Positions 22,861-32,309 of a DNA stretch of 40,564 nucleotides are shown piece after piece. Source of the stretch: Frankia sp. AiPs1. Lineage in GTDB: Bacteria > Actinomycetota > Actinomycetes > Frankiales > Frankiaceae. The notes under the pieces were generated by a model. It was not told the DNA's origin. It searched no databases and was given only the letters and a program-made list of their open reading frames with translations. The DNA lies in NCBI RefSeq assembly GCF_023716945.1, contig NZ_JAMQQF010000013.1, forward strand, positions 1 through 40,564, given 5' to 3'. A program made the position numbers and the translations under genes. Position 1 is the first letter of the stretch. Each line of letters starts with the position of its first letter.

Positions 22861-23289
22861 CACCTGCAGTGCGCCGGCCCGTGCGGCGGGGAGATCTGGC
22901 CGGCCGACGGCGTCGAGGTGAACGTCGATCCGGAGACGATGCGCGCGGGCGAGCCGCTGCCCCGCTGCCCGTCGTGCGGCGACCTGGCCCGGCCGAACAT
23001 CCTCATGTTCGGCGACGGATCCTGGGTGAGCGAGCGGACCGACGCCGCGCTGCGCTCCTGTGAGTCCTGGCTGGACGAGGTGACCGCGCCGGGCGCCGAC
23101 GGCCCGCTGGTGGTCGTCGAGATCGGCGCGGGCACCGCCGTGCCGATCGTGCGCCGCACCGCCGAGTCCCTCGCCGACCACCTGATCCGCATCAATCCCG
23201 CCCAGCCCGAGATCCGCCCCGGCACCGGCGTGCCCCTCCCCCTCGGCGCCCTGCCGGCCCTGACCGCCCTCGCCACCCGGCTGCCCTGA
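22861..23289 (+). pseudogene. Sir2 NAD-dependent deacylase, C-terminal half
   Basis: 142 codons plus stop, continuing the Sir2 frame from 8726: HLQCAGPCGGEIWP, then LPRCPSCGDLARPNILMFGD. The two cysteine pairs (C-x3-C and C-x2-C) are the sirtuin structural zinc site, and NILMFGD is the usual conserved strand after it. VVVEIGAGTAVPIVRRTAE matches the C-terminal Rossmann NAD-binding strand (GAGTAV). There is no start codon at the junction; a GTG at 22918 could give a fragment of no obvious use. Restored only when the element excises. Confidence 0.93.
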
Positions 23290-23435
23290 GCCGGCGCGGC
23301 GAGTCCGTCGGCAACCCCGAGGTGACCGGCACCGTCTTCGCGACGACGATGGGCAGGGGCGCCCGACACGACGGACGACCTCCTCGGCGGCGGGCGCCGG
23401 GCAGCGATCGGGAGGGTCAACAGTCGAGGTAGGCG

Positions 23436-25004
23436 ATGTCAGCCAGGCCGAAGATCGGCGTGATCGGCGGCGGCGCGTCCGCCGTCTGCCTTCTCGACGC
23501 GCTGGCACAGCGGCAGGACCTTCCCCCCGGACACCTGACGATCTTCGACGGCGGGCGGCACCTGTGGCGGGGCCGCCCCTATCAGCCGGACCTGGACGCG
23601 ATGCGGGTCAACGCGATACCGCGGGACATGTCGGTACGGGCGGGCGACGACGGCCATCTCGCCGACTGGCTCGCCGCCCGCAGGCTCGTCGTCGGCACCG
23701 GGACGTCCTTCCTCGATCCCGTCTCCGGCGCGCCGTTCATCCCGCGGGCGATGTTCGGCGACTACCTGGAGCAGGCCGCCCGGGTCGCACTGGTGACGTT
23801 GGCCGCGCGTGGCTGGCGCGTCGACCTGCACCGGCGGATGGTGCACCGCGCCGTGCCGACCCGTCACGGGCTGGCCCTGCGCACGGCGGACGGCGAGGAG
23901 CACGAGGTCGACTACGCGGTCCTCGCCACCGGCGCGGGCACACCCGCCGACCCGTACGGGCTGGCCGGTTCCGCCGGGTTCGTGCGCGATCCCTACCCGG
24001 TCGCCGAGAGGCTGGCCGCGATCCGCCGGGACGACGACCTGGCCGTGATCGGCAGCGGGCTGACCGCAGTCGACGTGGCCCTCGCCCTGGCAGCCCGCGG
24101 ACACACCGGCAGGATCCGGCTGCATTCCCGCCAGGCGGTCCTGCCCGCCGTGCGCCAGCGGCCCGCCTGCTTCATCCCGCGCCACGTCACCGCGGCGCGG
24201 TTCCGGGCGATGGCCGCCTGGGATGGATCACTTCCTCTGGCCGACCTGATCGCCATGATCGGCGACGAGCTCGCGGCGGCGGGCGAGAGCCTCGACACCG
24301 TGCGGACGGAGATCGACGCCGCGCGCCGGGAGGATCCCACGCACCGGCTGCTCCGGCAGCTCGACGCGGTCAACGCCCCCGATGGCCCGCTGCGCATCCT
24401 GCAGCAGATCATGCCGGACGTCGGGCCCGACGTCTGGCCGCTGCTGCCCGAGCACGACAAGGACCGCCTGCTGGCCACGCACCACCGCGCCTTCATGAGC
24501 CTGTGCTGTCCGATGCCGCCCGCCAGCGCCGTCGCGCTGCTGGGCCTGCTGGAGTCCGGGCAGCTCGAGCTGATCGGCGGACTCGAACGGATCGAGCGGG
24601 CTGAGCGGGCCGAGCCGGGCGGCTGCGGCTTCGTGGCGAGCTCCGTCCACGGCGAGCACCGGGCGGACGTCATCGTCAACGCCGTCAACGGCCGCCTCGG
24701 CGGCGCCACCGACCTCACCGCGCCCATGCTGGCGTCGCTGGTGGACGCCGGCCTGGCCGAACCACATCCGCACGGTGGGTTTCACCTCGAACGCGCCACC
24801 AGCAGGCTGACGGTGGGCGCCCGCCCGAACCGGCGGCTGTACGCACTCGGCGACCTCGCGATGGGCAGCCTCTTCTTCACCTTCGGCATCCAGTCCCTGG
24901 TGGACCGCGCCGTCGACATCGTCACCTCGATCCGGGGGGACATCGCGCACAGGGCACTCCAAACCCCCCGCCGCGCCGGGCGCGACGTCCTGCAACCGAT
25001 CTGA
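23436..25004 (+). CDS. FAD/NAD(P)-binding oxidoreductase, COG4529-like
   Basis: 522 residues from ATG 23436 (GAGG six bases upstream). The N-terminal Rossmann motif IGVIGGGASAVCLLDAL (residues 7-23) binds FAD. The segment LWRGRPYQPDLDAMRVNAIPRDMSV is typical of the FAD-NAD(P)-binding family related to HcbA/YdhS-like proteins. A second Rossmann motif, LAVIGSGLTAVDVALALAARGH, is the NAD(P) site. The C-terminus LYALGDLAMGSLFFTFGIQSLVDRAVDIV has the conserved G-D of FAD enzymes. Soluble; probably an N-hydroxylase-like or general flavoprotein. The substrate is not predictable. It lies 146 bp after the Sir2 gene, same strand, but with its own ribosome-binding site. Confidence 0.85.
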   Translation: MSARPKIGVIGGGASAVCLLDALAQRQDLPPGHLTIFDGGRHLWRGRPYQPDLDAMRVNAIPRDMSVRAGDDGHLADWLAARRLVVGTGTSFLDPVSGAPFIPRAMFGDYLEQAARVALVTLAARGWRVDLHRRMVHRAVPTRHGLALRTADGEEHEVDYAVLATGAGTPADPYGLAGSAGFVRDPYPVAERLAAIRRDDDLAVIGSGLTAVDVALALAARGHTGRIRLHSRQAVLPAVRQRPACFIPRHVTAARFRAMAAWDGSLPLADLIAMIGDELAAAGESLDTVRTEIDAARREDPTHRLLRQLDAVNAPDGPLRILQQIMPDVGPDVWPLLPEHDKDRLLATHHRAFMSLCCPMPPASAVALLGLLESGQLELIGGLERIERAERAEPGGCGFVASSVHGEHRADVIVNAVNGRLGGATDLTAPMLASLVDAGLAEPHPHGGFHLERATSRLTVGARPNRRLYALGDLAMGSLFFTFGIQSLVDRAVDIVTSIRGDIAHRALQTPRRAGRDVLQPI

Positions 25005-25054
25005 GCCGCGGATCTCCTCGGGTGATCTGCTCGGCGCCGGCGGTCGACCGTTCG

Positions 25055-25990
25055 TCACCCGGACGCCGGTGGCAGCGCTCCGTCTTTCATCCTGTCCACC
25101 ACCTGGCTCCGCATGCTCTGGAGGTCCCGGGGGGAAGGTATGTCGACGGACCGCATGTCATGCGGCGAGAATCGACGGAGAAAGACGCGGATCCACGCCA
25201 GTTCGGCAGCATCGCGCCGGCCCCAGTTCGCCGCGACGGCAGCACAGGCCAGTCTGAATGCGTCCGGGCGCGGCGCCGAGTGCTGTGCGAGGTAGTTCAG
25301 CGCCAGGTCGATCACGGATGAATGCGGATCGGATCTACGGGCCGCATCTTTTTCCAACTGCGCGAGCACCGCGTCGACGGCACGGCCATCGCCGACCGCC
25401 ACAAGCGCCTTCAGCGCCGCTTCGCGTGTCGCCAGATCCCGCCCGCCCAAGCACTCGATTATTCGATCAGTGCACGAAGCATCACCTCGTAGCGCGAGTA
25501 TCGTCAGCCCGACCAGCCTCATCCGACGGTCGCCGCCCGCTATCAGGCCGGAGACCGTCGTCAGCTCCTCTCTGCCCAGCCGCTCCCGACCGTACAACAG
25601 GGTGGAAAGACACCGGAATCTGGAATACGATCCCCGGACCTTCGGAAGTAGGCGCACCATCGCGGCCTCCACGTCCGCGCCCCGCAGTACCAGCAGTCGC
25701 GCGGCGGCCGAAGCGAGGTCGCCATGGCGAACTTCCATGATCTCAAGCAGAAGGTCGCTCGACGTTTCCAGGCAGTGCGACTCCGCCATCACATCGAGAA
25801 TCACAACTCTACGACTGTCCGACGCTTCACGTGCCAGCCATTCGCCCAGAAGCTCACACGCTCCAGGCTCCCCCGTCGCCGCAACGTCACCTACTTCCTT
25901 GAACAGTCACTCGAGCTGCGCGTTCACGAGTCGCCCCGGATAGCGCCGCCTAAGTTCCTGGATCGATGTCACCCCATCATCGTCGACCAT
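25055..25990 (-). pseudogene. HEAT-repeat protein (likely immunity type) with in-frame TGA
   Basis: An ATG at 25990 has GAGGG nine bases upstream and begins MVDDDGVTSIQELRRRYPGRLVNAQLE. Codon 28 (25907-25909) is TGA. The same frame then runs on for 283 codons: LFKEVGDVAATGEPGACELLGEWLAREASDSRRVVILDVMAESHC and beyond. HEAT-like helix pairs include HGDLASAAARLLVLRGADVEAAMVRLL, DRRMRLVGLTILALRGDASCTDRIIECLGGRDLATREAALKALVAVGDGRAVDAVLAQLEKD. The stop cleanly splits one protein, so it is a nonsense mutation or readthrough case. A shorter product could start at GTG 25804. HEAT/Imm-type proteins often follow Rhs toxins, and an Rhs remnant lies just upstream, so an immunity role is a fair inference. 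Confidence 0.72.
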
Positions 25991-26320
25991 AAGGTGTACC
26001 CTCTGCAACAGCGCGACACACACGCTCCAGGATTGAGCCTGGAGATCTCCGAAGACTCCGGAACTTGTCCAGACGAAGCTCGCGACCAATCTGAGCCACA
26101 GACCTCCCGGAGGATCTGTCCAGCGCCGGCATCAACAGTCCGCCACCTCGCAGAGGACCGGCAGGATCTCAGCCGGCGCGAGCGGCCCCCAGGGCAAGCC
26201 GCCGGATCTCCTCGACCACCTCGCTGGACGGAGGTGGCAGGTGATCCGGGCTTTCCAGAGGCACCTGGGGCAGGTACCAGGCGATGACACGGTGCGATCC
26301 TCGCCTTCCGGTCCAGTCCC

Positions 26321-27236
26321 CGCATAGCGAAACGGCCGAGGCTGGGATCGTAGAGCCGGACGCCCATCAGGGTGAGGCCCGACAGGGTGTCACGGGAACG
26401 CTGCTTTGCACCGAGCCAGCCGTAACGCGAGTAGGCCGAGCTTGGAAAGTACGGGCTGCCGAACTCGGTGGACTCCGCGTAGCTCGCCGGCGAGCCGACC
26501 GAGGTCGTGTCGTCGACGGTGGCGACCACATCGCCGTGCAGGTTCGCCAACTGCAGCGTGACCGCGCCGCCGTCGGTCTGGAAGGCGGCCAGGTCACCAC
26601 CGATGCCGGTGATGTTCCGGGTCCAGAAGGAACCGACCCCGATCCACGCGGGACTGTCCCCCGACCCCGACGTGTAGTGGTTCACCGTCGTCGTCGACCC
26701 GTCCGACCACGACCGAACCCGCCGCGCCGGATCCAACGCATACGACCGCGTCGACGAACCGACGGTCTCGCTGGCGACCAGGTCGTTCACGTAGTAGCCG
26801 AGACTCGCCGACGACCCGGACGGCGGATACGGGTCCGTCGTCGTCCGACCGAACAGATCATAGGCGTACCCACTGTTCGTGAGTCGATCAGCCTGATCAT
26901 AGCCGAAAGAATAACCAGTCGCCAATGTTGACGTCGAGCAGGTGCCCGCATCACTACCCTCACCATCCGGATAGCTCGTCAACGACAGTCGGTTCGAATC
27001 CGCGTCGTAGGCATACACCTGGGTCGTGCACGATGCTGGCCCACCATAACGCACCGTGTCCGCCACCGACGTCAACCTGCCCGACGGGTCGTAACCCAAG
27101 GTCTTCACCGACGCCGGCGTCGACTCGGACCGGATCCGCCCATAGACCGAGTTCGCTTCGGAAAACGCCAGCCACGTGCTGCCGTCCTTCGCGTAGGACA
27201 GCGCCGTCGGCTCCCCGTTGTCGTCGCAACGGGGAG
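26321..27236 (-). pseudogene. Rhs/YD-repeat protein remnant
   Basis: About 305 codons of an Rhs/RHS-repeat core without start or toxin tip. YD-type repeats are plain: LGYDPSGRLTSVADTVRYGG, VYAYDADSNRLSLTSYPDG, FGYDQADRLTNSGYAYDLFGR. The closing Rhs hallmark near the C-terminal boundary is SRYGWLGAKQRSRDTLSGLTLMGVRLYDPSLGRF. Complete proteins exceed 1000 residues and continue after GRF with a variable toxin. Here homology begins abruptly at about 27235 (at a 10-bp inverted repeat) and after GRF the frame turns into non-homologous sequence. The region 25991-26320 is remnant DNA; another frame (stop at 26169) reads WYLPQVPLESPDHLPPPSSE, which may be part of a lost C-terminal gene. Confidence 0.75.
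27211..27236. repeat. 10-bp inverted repeat at the Rhs break-point
   Basis: CTCCCCGTTG (27211-27220) and CAACGGGGAG (27227-27236) with a 6-nt spacer TCGTCG. Recognisable Rhs homology stops here. It could be a deletion or recombination end-point, or a coincidence within GEPTAL codons. Confidence 0.55.
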
Positions 27237-27638
27237 TGTCCGACTGCCGCCCACGGCGACCGGCCGGGCGGTCAACGGCACGGCGTGCCGAGACGGCGAC
27301 GGACTCCGGCGGGCCGAGGAGGGCCGGACGGTGGTGCTGCCACGGCGACCTGAGCCGCCTGCGGTCGAGCGGGACGCCGGCGGCCTGCCGGAGGCGGGTT
27401 TCACACCGCGCTGACGACGGCAGGCACCGAGCTGCCCGCCCGATGCGGCGCAGGTTGCGGCGCCCTGGTTGCGGCGCCCTGGTTGCGGTGCGCTGTGTAC
27501 GGCTCCGAGGAGCAGGACCGTGCGGAACGCACCGCAACTGCGGGCCACCGGTGTCAGGCCCCGATCACGGGCCGGCGGGGCCAGGGGCCAGCGGGCCCGG
27601 GCGACCAGCGACCGGCGACCGGCCTCAGGCGTCAGGCG
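27237..27638. other. gene-free stretch with 14-bp tandem repeats
   Basis: No convincing gene. Three tandem copies of a 14-bp unit (GGTTGCGGCGCCCT; third copy with two changes) lie at 27453-27494, and short CAGGCGT repeats at about 27624-27645. A + strand frame ending at 27411-27413 (LRRAEEGRTVVLPRRPEPPA) could be the tail of a deleted gene, but this is weak. Confidence 0.5.
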
Positions 27639-28208
27639 TCAGGCGACGGGGCGCAGGGTGTTGCGGTCGGTGTGGGCGACCGGGCCGCTGGCCACCCGCG
27701 CGTGGGCGATCGTGGTGGTCTCGTCGTAGGCGAAGCTGCCGTCGGGGTTGACGGTGATGGTCACCTCGTACAAGGTCGTGTTCGCCGCGCGAGCCAGGTA
27801 CGGGTTGGACAGGATGCCGTACGTGGTGGAGCCGAGCTCCGCGCGCAGGGTGAAGCTGGTCGCGTCGGGCGCGACGACGCCGCCGGCGATCAGGGTCTGG
27901 CCGCGGGGCACCAGGAAGCTGCGCATGACGTGGCCGAGTTCGGCGTCCCACAGCCAGTAGCCCAGCTCGGTGTGGAACGGGGCCTCCTCGCCGAACCGCC
28001 AGGCGGCCATCTTGTAGTCCAGGCCGTAGAGCTGCTGCGAGCCGTTGGCCACCGGGCCGAACGGCTTCAGGGTGACCCGCTCACGGTAGGGGGTAGTGAT
28101 CATCGAACCTTCGACGTTGCCGAAGGCGACGTCGACTCCCTGGTCGCCTTCCCACTCGCCGGCCAGGGCCGCCAGCGGCCCCCACTCCGGACCAACCTTC
28201 TCCGTCAA
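27639..28208 (-). CDS. nitrobindin-like / FABP-like beta-barrel protein
   Basis: 189 residues from a TTG at 28208, supported by AGGAGGG seven bases upstream. The start GPLAALAGEWEGDQGVDVAFG is the L-x-x-L-x-G-x-W-x-G motif of nitrobindin/THAP4-type heme-binding barrels. Alternating strands follow: TPYRERVTLKPFG, QLYGLDYKMAAW, FHTELGYWLWDAELGHVMRSFLVPRGQTLIAGG, SFTLRAELGSTTYGIL, TLYEVTITVNPDGSFAYDETTTI. It is longer than classical nitrobindins (about 160) and I cannot identify the proximal heme histidine with certainty, so heme binding is not assured. It is transcribed alone. A strong terminator lies between it and the oxidoreductase gene upstream. Confidence 0.7.
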   Translation of the reverse strand: MTEKVGPEWGPLAALAGEWEGDQGVDVAFGNVEGSMITTPYRERVTLKPFGPVANGSQQLYGLDYKMAAWRFGEEAPFHTELGYWLWDAELGHVMRSFLVPRGQTLIAGGVVAPDATSFTLRAELGSTTYGILSNPYLARAANTTLYEVTITVNPDGSFAYDETTTIAHARVASGPVAHTDRNTLRPVA

Positions 28209-28355
28209 CGCCGAACCCTCCTAGACTGAAAACACTGCGAAACCGGCACAAATCCACCGGAACATCCAGACACTACGTGGCGAGCCCCCGAACCTCGCCG
28301 GCCCTGACCCACCCGGGCCCCCGCCGCCGTCAACCGCCGTCGAGACCTCGGCTTT

Positions 28356-28406
28356 CTTGCCCTTTCGGGGGGGCATTTCGGGCGTGAAGCCCCCCCGAAG
28401 GGCAAG
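28356..28406. terminator. 18-bp stem terminator
   Basis: CTTGCCCTTTCGGGGGGGC (28356-28374) pairs with GCCCCCCCGAAGGGCAAG (28389-28406), one bulged T and a 14-nt loop. It lies 62 bp downstream of the oxidoreductase stop and should end that transcript before the beta-barrel gene. Confidence 0.75.
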
Positions 28407-28467
28407 GAAGTGCCCGGGCCCCGCCGCCGTCCGGCTGGGCGGCGGCGGGGGCCGGTGTCGGTGTCGG

Positions 28468-31400
28468 TCAGGTCTGCGAGCCGTCGGGGGTGCGGGGGGC
28501 CGCGGCGGCCTCGTGCTCGTAGGTCTGCCAGCGGGCGCTGATGTCGTCCTGGGCGAGCTCCGCCAGCTCGGCGGCCGCGTCGGGGGCGACCGCGCCGAGC
28601 CGGGTGAACCGGGACTCGGTGGCGGCGAACTCGGCGAAGGTCATCGACGGCTTGCGCGAGTCCAGGCTGAACGCCTGCTCGGCACGCGGGTCGACCCGGT
28701 ACAGCGGCCAGTAGCCCGACTTCACCGCCGCCTTCTGGTGCGACAGGCCCTCGGTCATGTCGATGCCGTGGGCGATGCAGTGGCTGTAGGCGACGATGAG
28801 CGACGGGCCGGGCCAGCTCGCCGCCTCGTTGAACGCCCGCACCGTGTGCTGGTCGTTGGCACCGAGGGCGACCTGCGCGACGTAGACGTCGCCGTAGGCG
28901 GCGGCGATGAGCCCGAGGTCCTTCTTGCGGGTCCGCTTGCCGCCGCCGGCGAACTTCGCGACCGCCCCGCGCGGCGTCGACTTCGACGCCTGCCCGCCGG
29001 TGTTGGAGTACACCTCGGTGTCGAGGACGAGCACGTTGACGTTGCGGCCGGAGGCCAGCACGTGGTCGAGGCCGCCGAAGCCGATGTCGTAGGCCCACCC
29101 GTCGCCGCCGACGATCCACACGCTCTTGTCGACGAGGTTGTCGACGAGCGGGTCGAGGCGGGCGTCGTGCTTGGTGCCGGCGAGGCGCCGGCGCAGCTCG
29201 GCGACCCTGGCTCGCTGGGCGAGGATGCCGGCCTCGGTCGTCTGGTCGGCGTCGAGGAGCTCCTTGACGAGCGCGTCGCCGACGATCGGTGCGGCGGCGG
29301 CCAGCAGCCGGCGGGCCTCCCGCGCGTGGCTGTCGAGCCCCAGGCGCATGCCCAGGCCGAATTCGGCGTTGTCCTCGAACAGCGAGTTCGACCACGCCGG
29401 GCCGCGGCCGTCGGGATCCGTCGTCCACGGCGTCGTCGGCAGGTTCCCGCCGAAGATCGACGAGCAGCCGGTGGCGTTCGCGATGAGGGTGCGGTCGCCG
29501 AACAGCTGGGTGAGCAGTTTCAGGTAGGGCGACTCGCCGCAGCCGGAGCAGGCGCCGGAGAACTCGAACAGCGGCTGGCGCAGCTGCGAGCCGCGGACGT
29601 TCTCCGCGGAGATGCGCGTCGGGTCGATCGGCGGCAGCGTCTCGTAGAACGCCCAGCCGGCGCGCTCCTCGGCGAGGCGCGGCGCGGCGGCGACCATGTC
29701 GAGGGCCTTGTGCTCGGTGTTCTGCCGGTCGGTCGCCGGGCACACCTTGACGCACAGGGTGCAGCCGGTGCAGTCGTCCGGCGCCACCTGGATGCTCACC
29801 CGCAGCCCGGCGAGGTCCTTGTCCTTGGGCTGACGCGACTTGAACGTCGCCGGGGCGTCGGCGAGCAGCGCCGGGTCGAAGGCGGCCATCCGGATCGCGG
29901 CATGCGGGCAGACGATCGTGCACTTGCCGCAGTTGATGCAGAGCTCGGCGTCCCAGACGGGCAGCTCGTGGGCGATGGCGCGCTTCTCGTAGCGGGCCGT
30001 GCCGACCGGGAAGGTGCCGTCGACCGGCAGCGCGCTGACCGGCAGCAGGTTTCCCTCGCCGGCCATGATCCGGGCCGTGACCTCCTTGACGAACACCGGC
30101 GCGTCGCCGGACAGCCGCCGGGTCGTGCGCTCCCCCGCCGTCCGGCCGGTCAGGTCGACCTGGGCCAGCGCGCCGAGGGAGGCGTCGACGGCGGCGAAGT
30201 TGCGCTGCAGCACCGCCTCGCCGCGCTTGCCCTGGGCGATGCGGATGGCGTTCTTGACCGCCGCGACCGCCGTGTCGGTCGCCAGCAGGCCGGACAGGGT
30301 CAGGAAGCAGGTCTGCAACACGGGGCTGACGATCCCGGGCAGGCCGGCGTCGCGGGCCACCCGGTCGGCGTCGACGACGAACAGCCGCGCGTCGCGGTCG
30401 AGCAGGTGGCGCTGGGCGTTGGCCGGCAGGTGCGCCCAGACCTCCTCCGCCGGGTACGGGCTGTTGATCAGCACGGTGGCACCGGTGGCGGCGACGGCGA
30501 GGACGTCGACCCGTTCGAGCAGCGAGAACTGGTGGCAGCCGACGTACTGGGCGTCGTCGATGAGCCAGGGGGCGTCGACCGGGCGCGGCGACAGGCGCAG
30601 ATGCGACACCGTCATCGAGCCCGACTTCTTGGAGTCGAACACGAAGTACGCCTGCGCGTGCAGCGGGGTGTGGTCGGCGGCGATCGCGGCGGTGGCGCGG
30701 GTGGCGCCGACGGTGCCGTCGCTGCCGAGCCCGTAGAACACCGCGCGCCGCACGTCGTCGGGCTCCGGGTGGCCGTGGTCGTCGACGTCGAGGGAGAGGT
30801 TCGTGAGGTCGTCGTGGATGCCGACGGTGACCTCGCGGCGGGGCTGTGGGCGGGCCAGCTCGTCGAACACGGCCGCCGCCATCGCCGGGGTGAACTCCTT
30901 CGACGCCAGCCCGTAGCGGGCGCCGATGACCCGCGGCATGCTCTCGGGCCGCTCGGCGAGGGCGGCGAGCACGTCCAGGCGCAGCGGCTCACCGAGCGCG
31001 CCCGGCTCCTTCGTCCGGTCGAGGACCGCGATCGAGCGGACCGTCGCCGGCAGGCTGGCGAGGAACGCCGCGCCGTCGAAGGGCCGGTAGAGCCGGACCT
31101 GGACGAAGCCGACCCGCTCGCCGCGGGCGACCAGCCGGATGACGGCGTCACGCACCGCCGAGCGGCCCGAACCCATGACGACGACGACCCGCTCGGCCTC
31201 GGGATGACCCTCGTACTCGAAGATCCGGTACGCCCGCCCGGTGGCGGCGGACACCCGGTCCATCGCCCGCTGCACGATTCCGGGGACGGCGGTGTAGTAG
31301 GCGTTGGCCGCCTCCCGGGCCTGGAAGAAGGTGTCGGGGTCCTGGGTGGTGCCGCGGATCACCGGGCTGTCCGGGGACAGCGCGCGCAGCCGGTGCGCCT

Positions 31401-31995
31401 CGATGCGCTCGGCGGACAGCAGCCCGGCGAGCGTGGCGTCGTCGATCTCGGTGACCTCGTTGAGCTCGTGCGAGGTCCGGAAGCCGTCGAAGAAGTGCAG
31501 GAACGGAATGCGGGATTCCAACGTGGCCGCGTGCGCGACCGCGGCCAGGTCATGGGCCTCCTGGGGGGACGAGGAGGCGAGCATGGCGAAGCCGGTCGAG
31601 CGCGCGGCCATCACGTCACTGTGATCACCGAAGATGGACAGCGCGTGCGTGGCGATGGTACGGGCGGCGACGTGGAGGACCATCGGCGTCAGTTCGCCGG
31701 CGATCTTGAACATGTTGGGCAGCATCAGCAGCAGGCCCTGGGAGGCCGTGAACGTGGTCGACAGGGCGCCGGCCTGCAACGCCCCGTGCACGGCACCGGC
31801 GGCGCCGCCCTCGCTCTGCAACTGGACCACCTCGGGGACCGCACCCCAGATGTTCGCCCGGCCCTTCGTCGCCCAGGCGTCGGCGAGCTCTCCCATTCCC
31901 GACGCCGGGGTGATCGGGTAGATGGCGATCACCTCACTTGCCCGGTAGGCCACCGAGGTGGCGGCCTCGTTACCATCGATCGTCTTCTGACCCAT
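28468..31995 (-). CDS. nifJ: pyruvate:ferredoxin (flavodoxin) oxidoreductase, single-chain
   Basis: 1175 residues, the normal length for the fused homodimeric enzyme. It converts pyruvate and CoA to acetyl-CoA and CO2, reducing ferredoxin or flavodoxin. Domain order: domain I (TIDGNEAATSVAYRASEVIAIYPITPASGMGELAD), domain II (RVVVVMGSGRSAVRDAVI), the CoA/gamma part (FYGLGSDGTVGATRATAAIA), then two [4Fe-4S] clusters (CINCGKCTIVCPHAAIR near 683 and CTGCTLCVKVCP near 738), a third cluster with GCSGCGESPYLKLL, and the TPP-binding GGDGWAYDIGFGGLDHVLASGRNVNVLVLDTEVYSNTGGQ. ATG 31995. In nitrogen-fixing Frankia such an enzyme could supply electrons to nitrogenase; that link is inference, since no nif genes are here. 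It is divergent from NAD+ synthetase. Confidence 0.95.
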   Translation of the reverse strand: MGQKTIDGNEAATSVAYRASEVIAIYPITPASGMGELADAWATKGRANIWGAVPEVVQLQSEGGAAGAVHGALQAGALSTTFTASQGLLLMLPNMFKIAGELTPMVLHVAARTIATHALSIFGDHSDVMAARSTGFAMLASSSPQEAHDLAAVAHAATLESRIPFLHFFDGFRTSHELNEVTEIDDATLAGLLSAERIEAHRLRALSPDSPVIRGTTQDPDTFFQAREAANAYYTAVPGIVQRAMDRVSAATGRAYRIFEYEGHPEAERVVVVMGSGRSAVRDAVIRLVARGERVGFVQVRLYRPFDGAAFLASLPATVRSIAVLDRTKEPGALGEPLRLDVLAALAERPESMPRVIGARYGLASKEFTPAMAAAVFDELARPQPRREVTVGIHDDLTNLSLDVDDHGHPEPDDVRRAVFYGLGSDGTVGATRATAAIAADHTPLHAQAYFVFDSKKSGSMTVSHLRLSPRPVDAPWLIDDAQYVGCHQFSLLERVDVLAVAATGATVLINSPYPAEEVWAHLPANAQRHLLDRDARLFVVDADRVARDAGLPGIVSPVLQTCFLTLSGLLATDTAVAAVKNAIRIAQGKRGEAVLQRNFAAVDASLGALAQVDLTGRTAGERTTRRLSGDAPVFVKEVTARIMAGEGNLLPVSALPVDGTFPVGTARYEKRAIAHELPVWDAELCINCGKCTIVCPHAAIRMAAFDPALLADAPATFKSRQPKDKDLAGLRVSIQVAPDDCTGCTLCVKVCPATDRQNTEHKALDMVAAAPRLAEERAGWAFYETLPPIDPTRISAENVRGSQLRQPLFEFSGACSGCGESPYLKLLTQLFGDRTLIANATGCSSIFGGNLPTTPWTTDPDGRGPAWSNSLFEDNAEFGLGMRLGLDSHAREARRLLAAAAPIVGDALVKELLDADQTTEAGILAQRARVAELRRRLAGTKHDARLDPLVDNLVDKSVWIVGGDGWAYDIGFGGLDHVLASGRNVNVLVLDTEVYSNTGGQASKSTPRGAVAKFAGGGKRTRKKDLGLIAAAYGDVYVAQVALGANDQHTVRAFNEAASWPGPSLIVAYSHCIAHGIDMTEGLSHQKAAVKSGYWPLYRVDPRAEQAFSLDSRKPSMTFAEFAATESRFTRLGAVAPDAAAELAELAQDDISARWQTYEHEAAAAPRTPDGSQT

Positions 31996-32309
31996 ACACC
32001 CAGAGTCGGCGCGGGATGACGCAGCGGCGAGGGACTTCCTTCCCTTCCCGGCGGACGGAAGTTACCGGTGTGAGTCCCTGGTTGAGCACCTTCGAGGTGC
32101 CCTGTCGTCCGGTAGGAGTCGGCATCGGTCCTGCCCAGGACGGGTCACTGCCCGCGCGGTCGGCGACCGCCGGCGGTGCGAGCCCGGGCGCGGGCCGGCC
32201 CGCGGGCTCGTTCCACGGCCGCGGGCCGCGGTGAACCGCACCGCCGATGGCACCACCGGTGGTGCGGGCGGATCGAAGGTGCTCACCCATTGGCGGGAGG
32301 ACGACAATC

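Noticed and set aside
21322-23508. Longer 728-residue version of the recombinase reaching to 23508
   Set aside because: The extra N-terminus is antisense to the Sir2 C-terminal half; the resolvase domain begins right after the ATG at 22827.
25969-26320. Rhs C-terminal toxin domain
   Set aside because: After the GRF motif the frame becomes Arg/Ser/Pro-rich with no toxin motif and overlaps the start of the HEAT gene, so no toxin can be claimed.
28357-32019. Very long open frame (1220 codons) on the + strand
   Set aside because: It is the antisense shadow of the pyruvate:ferredoxin oxidoreductase gene; its peptide is Arg/Gly/Ala/Val-rich with no motif, while the minus strand has all expected clusters and TPP motifs.
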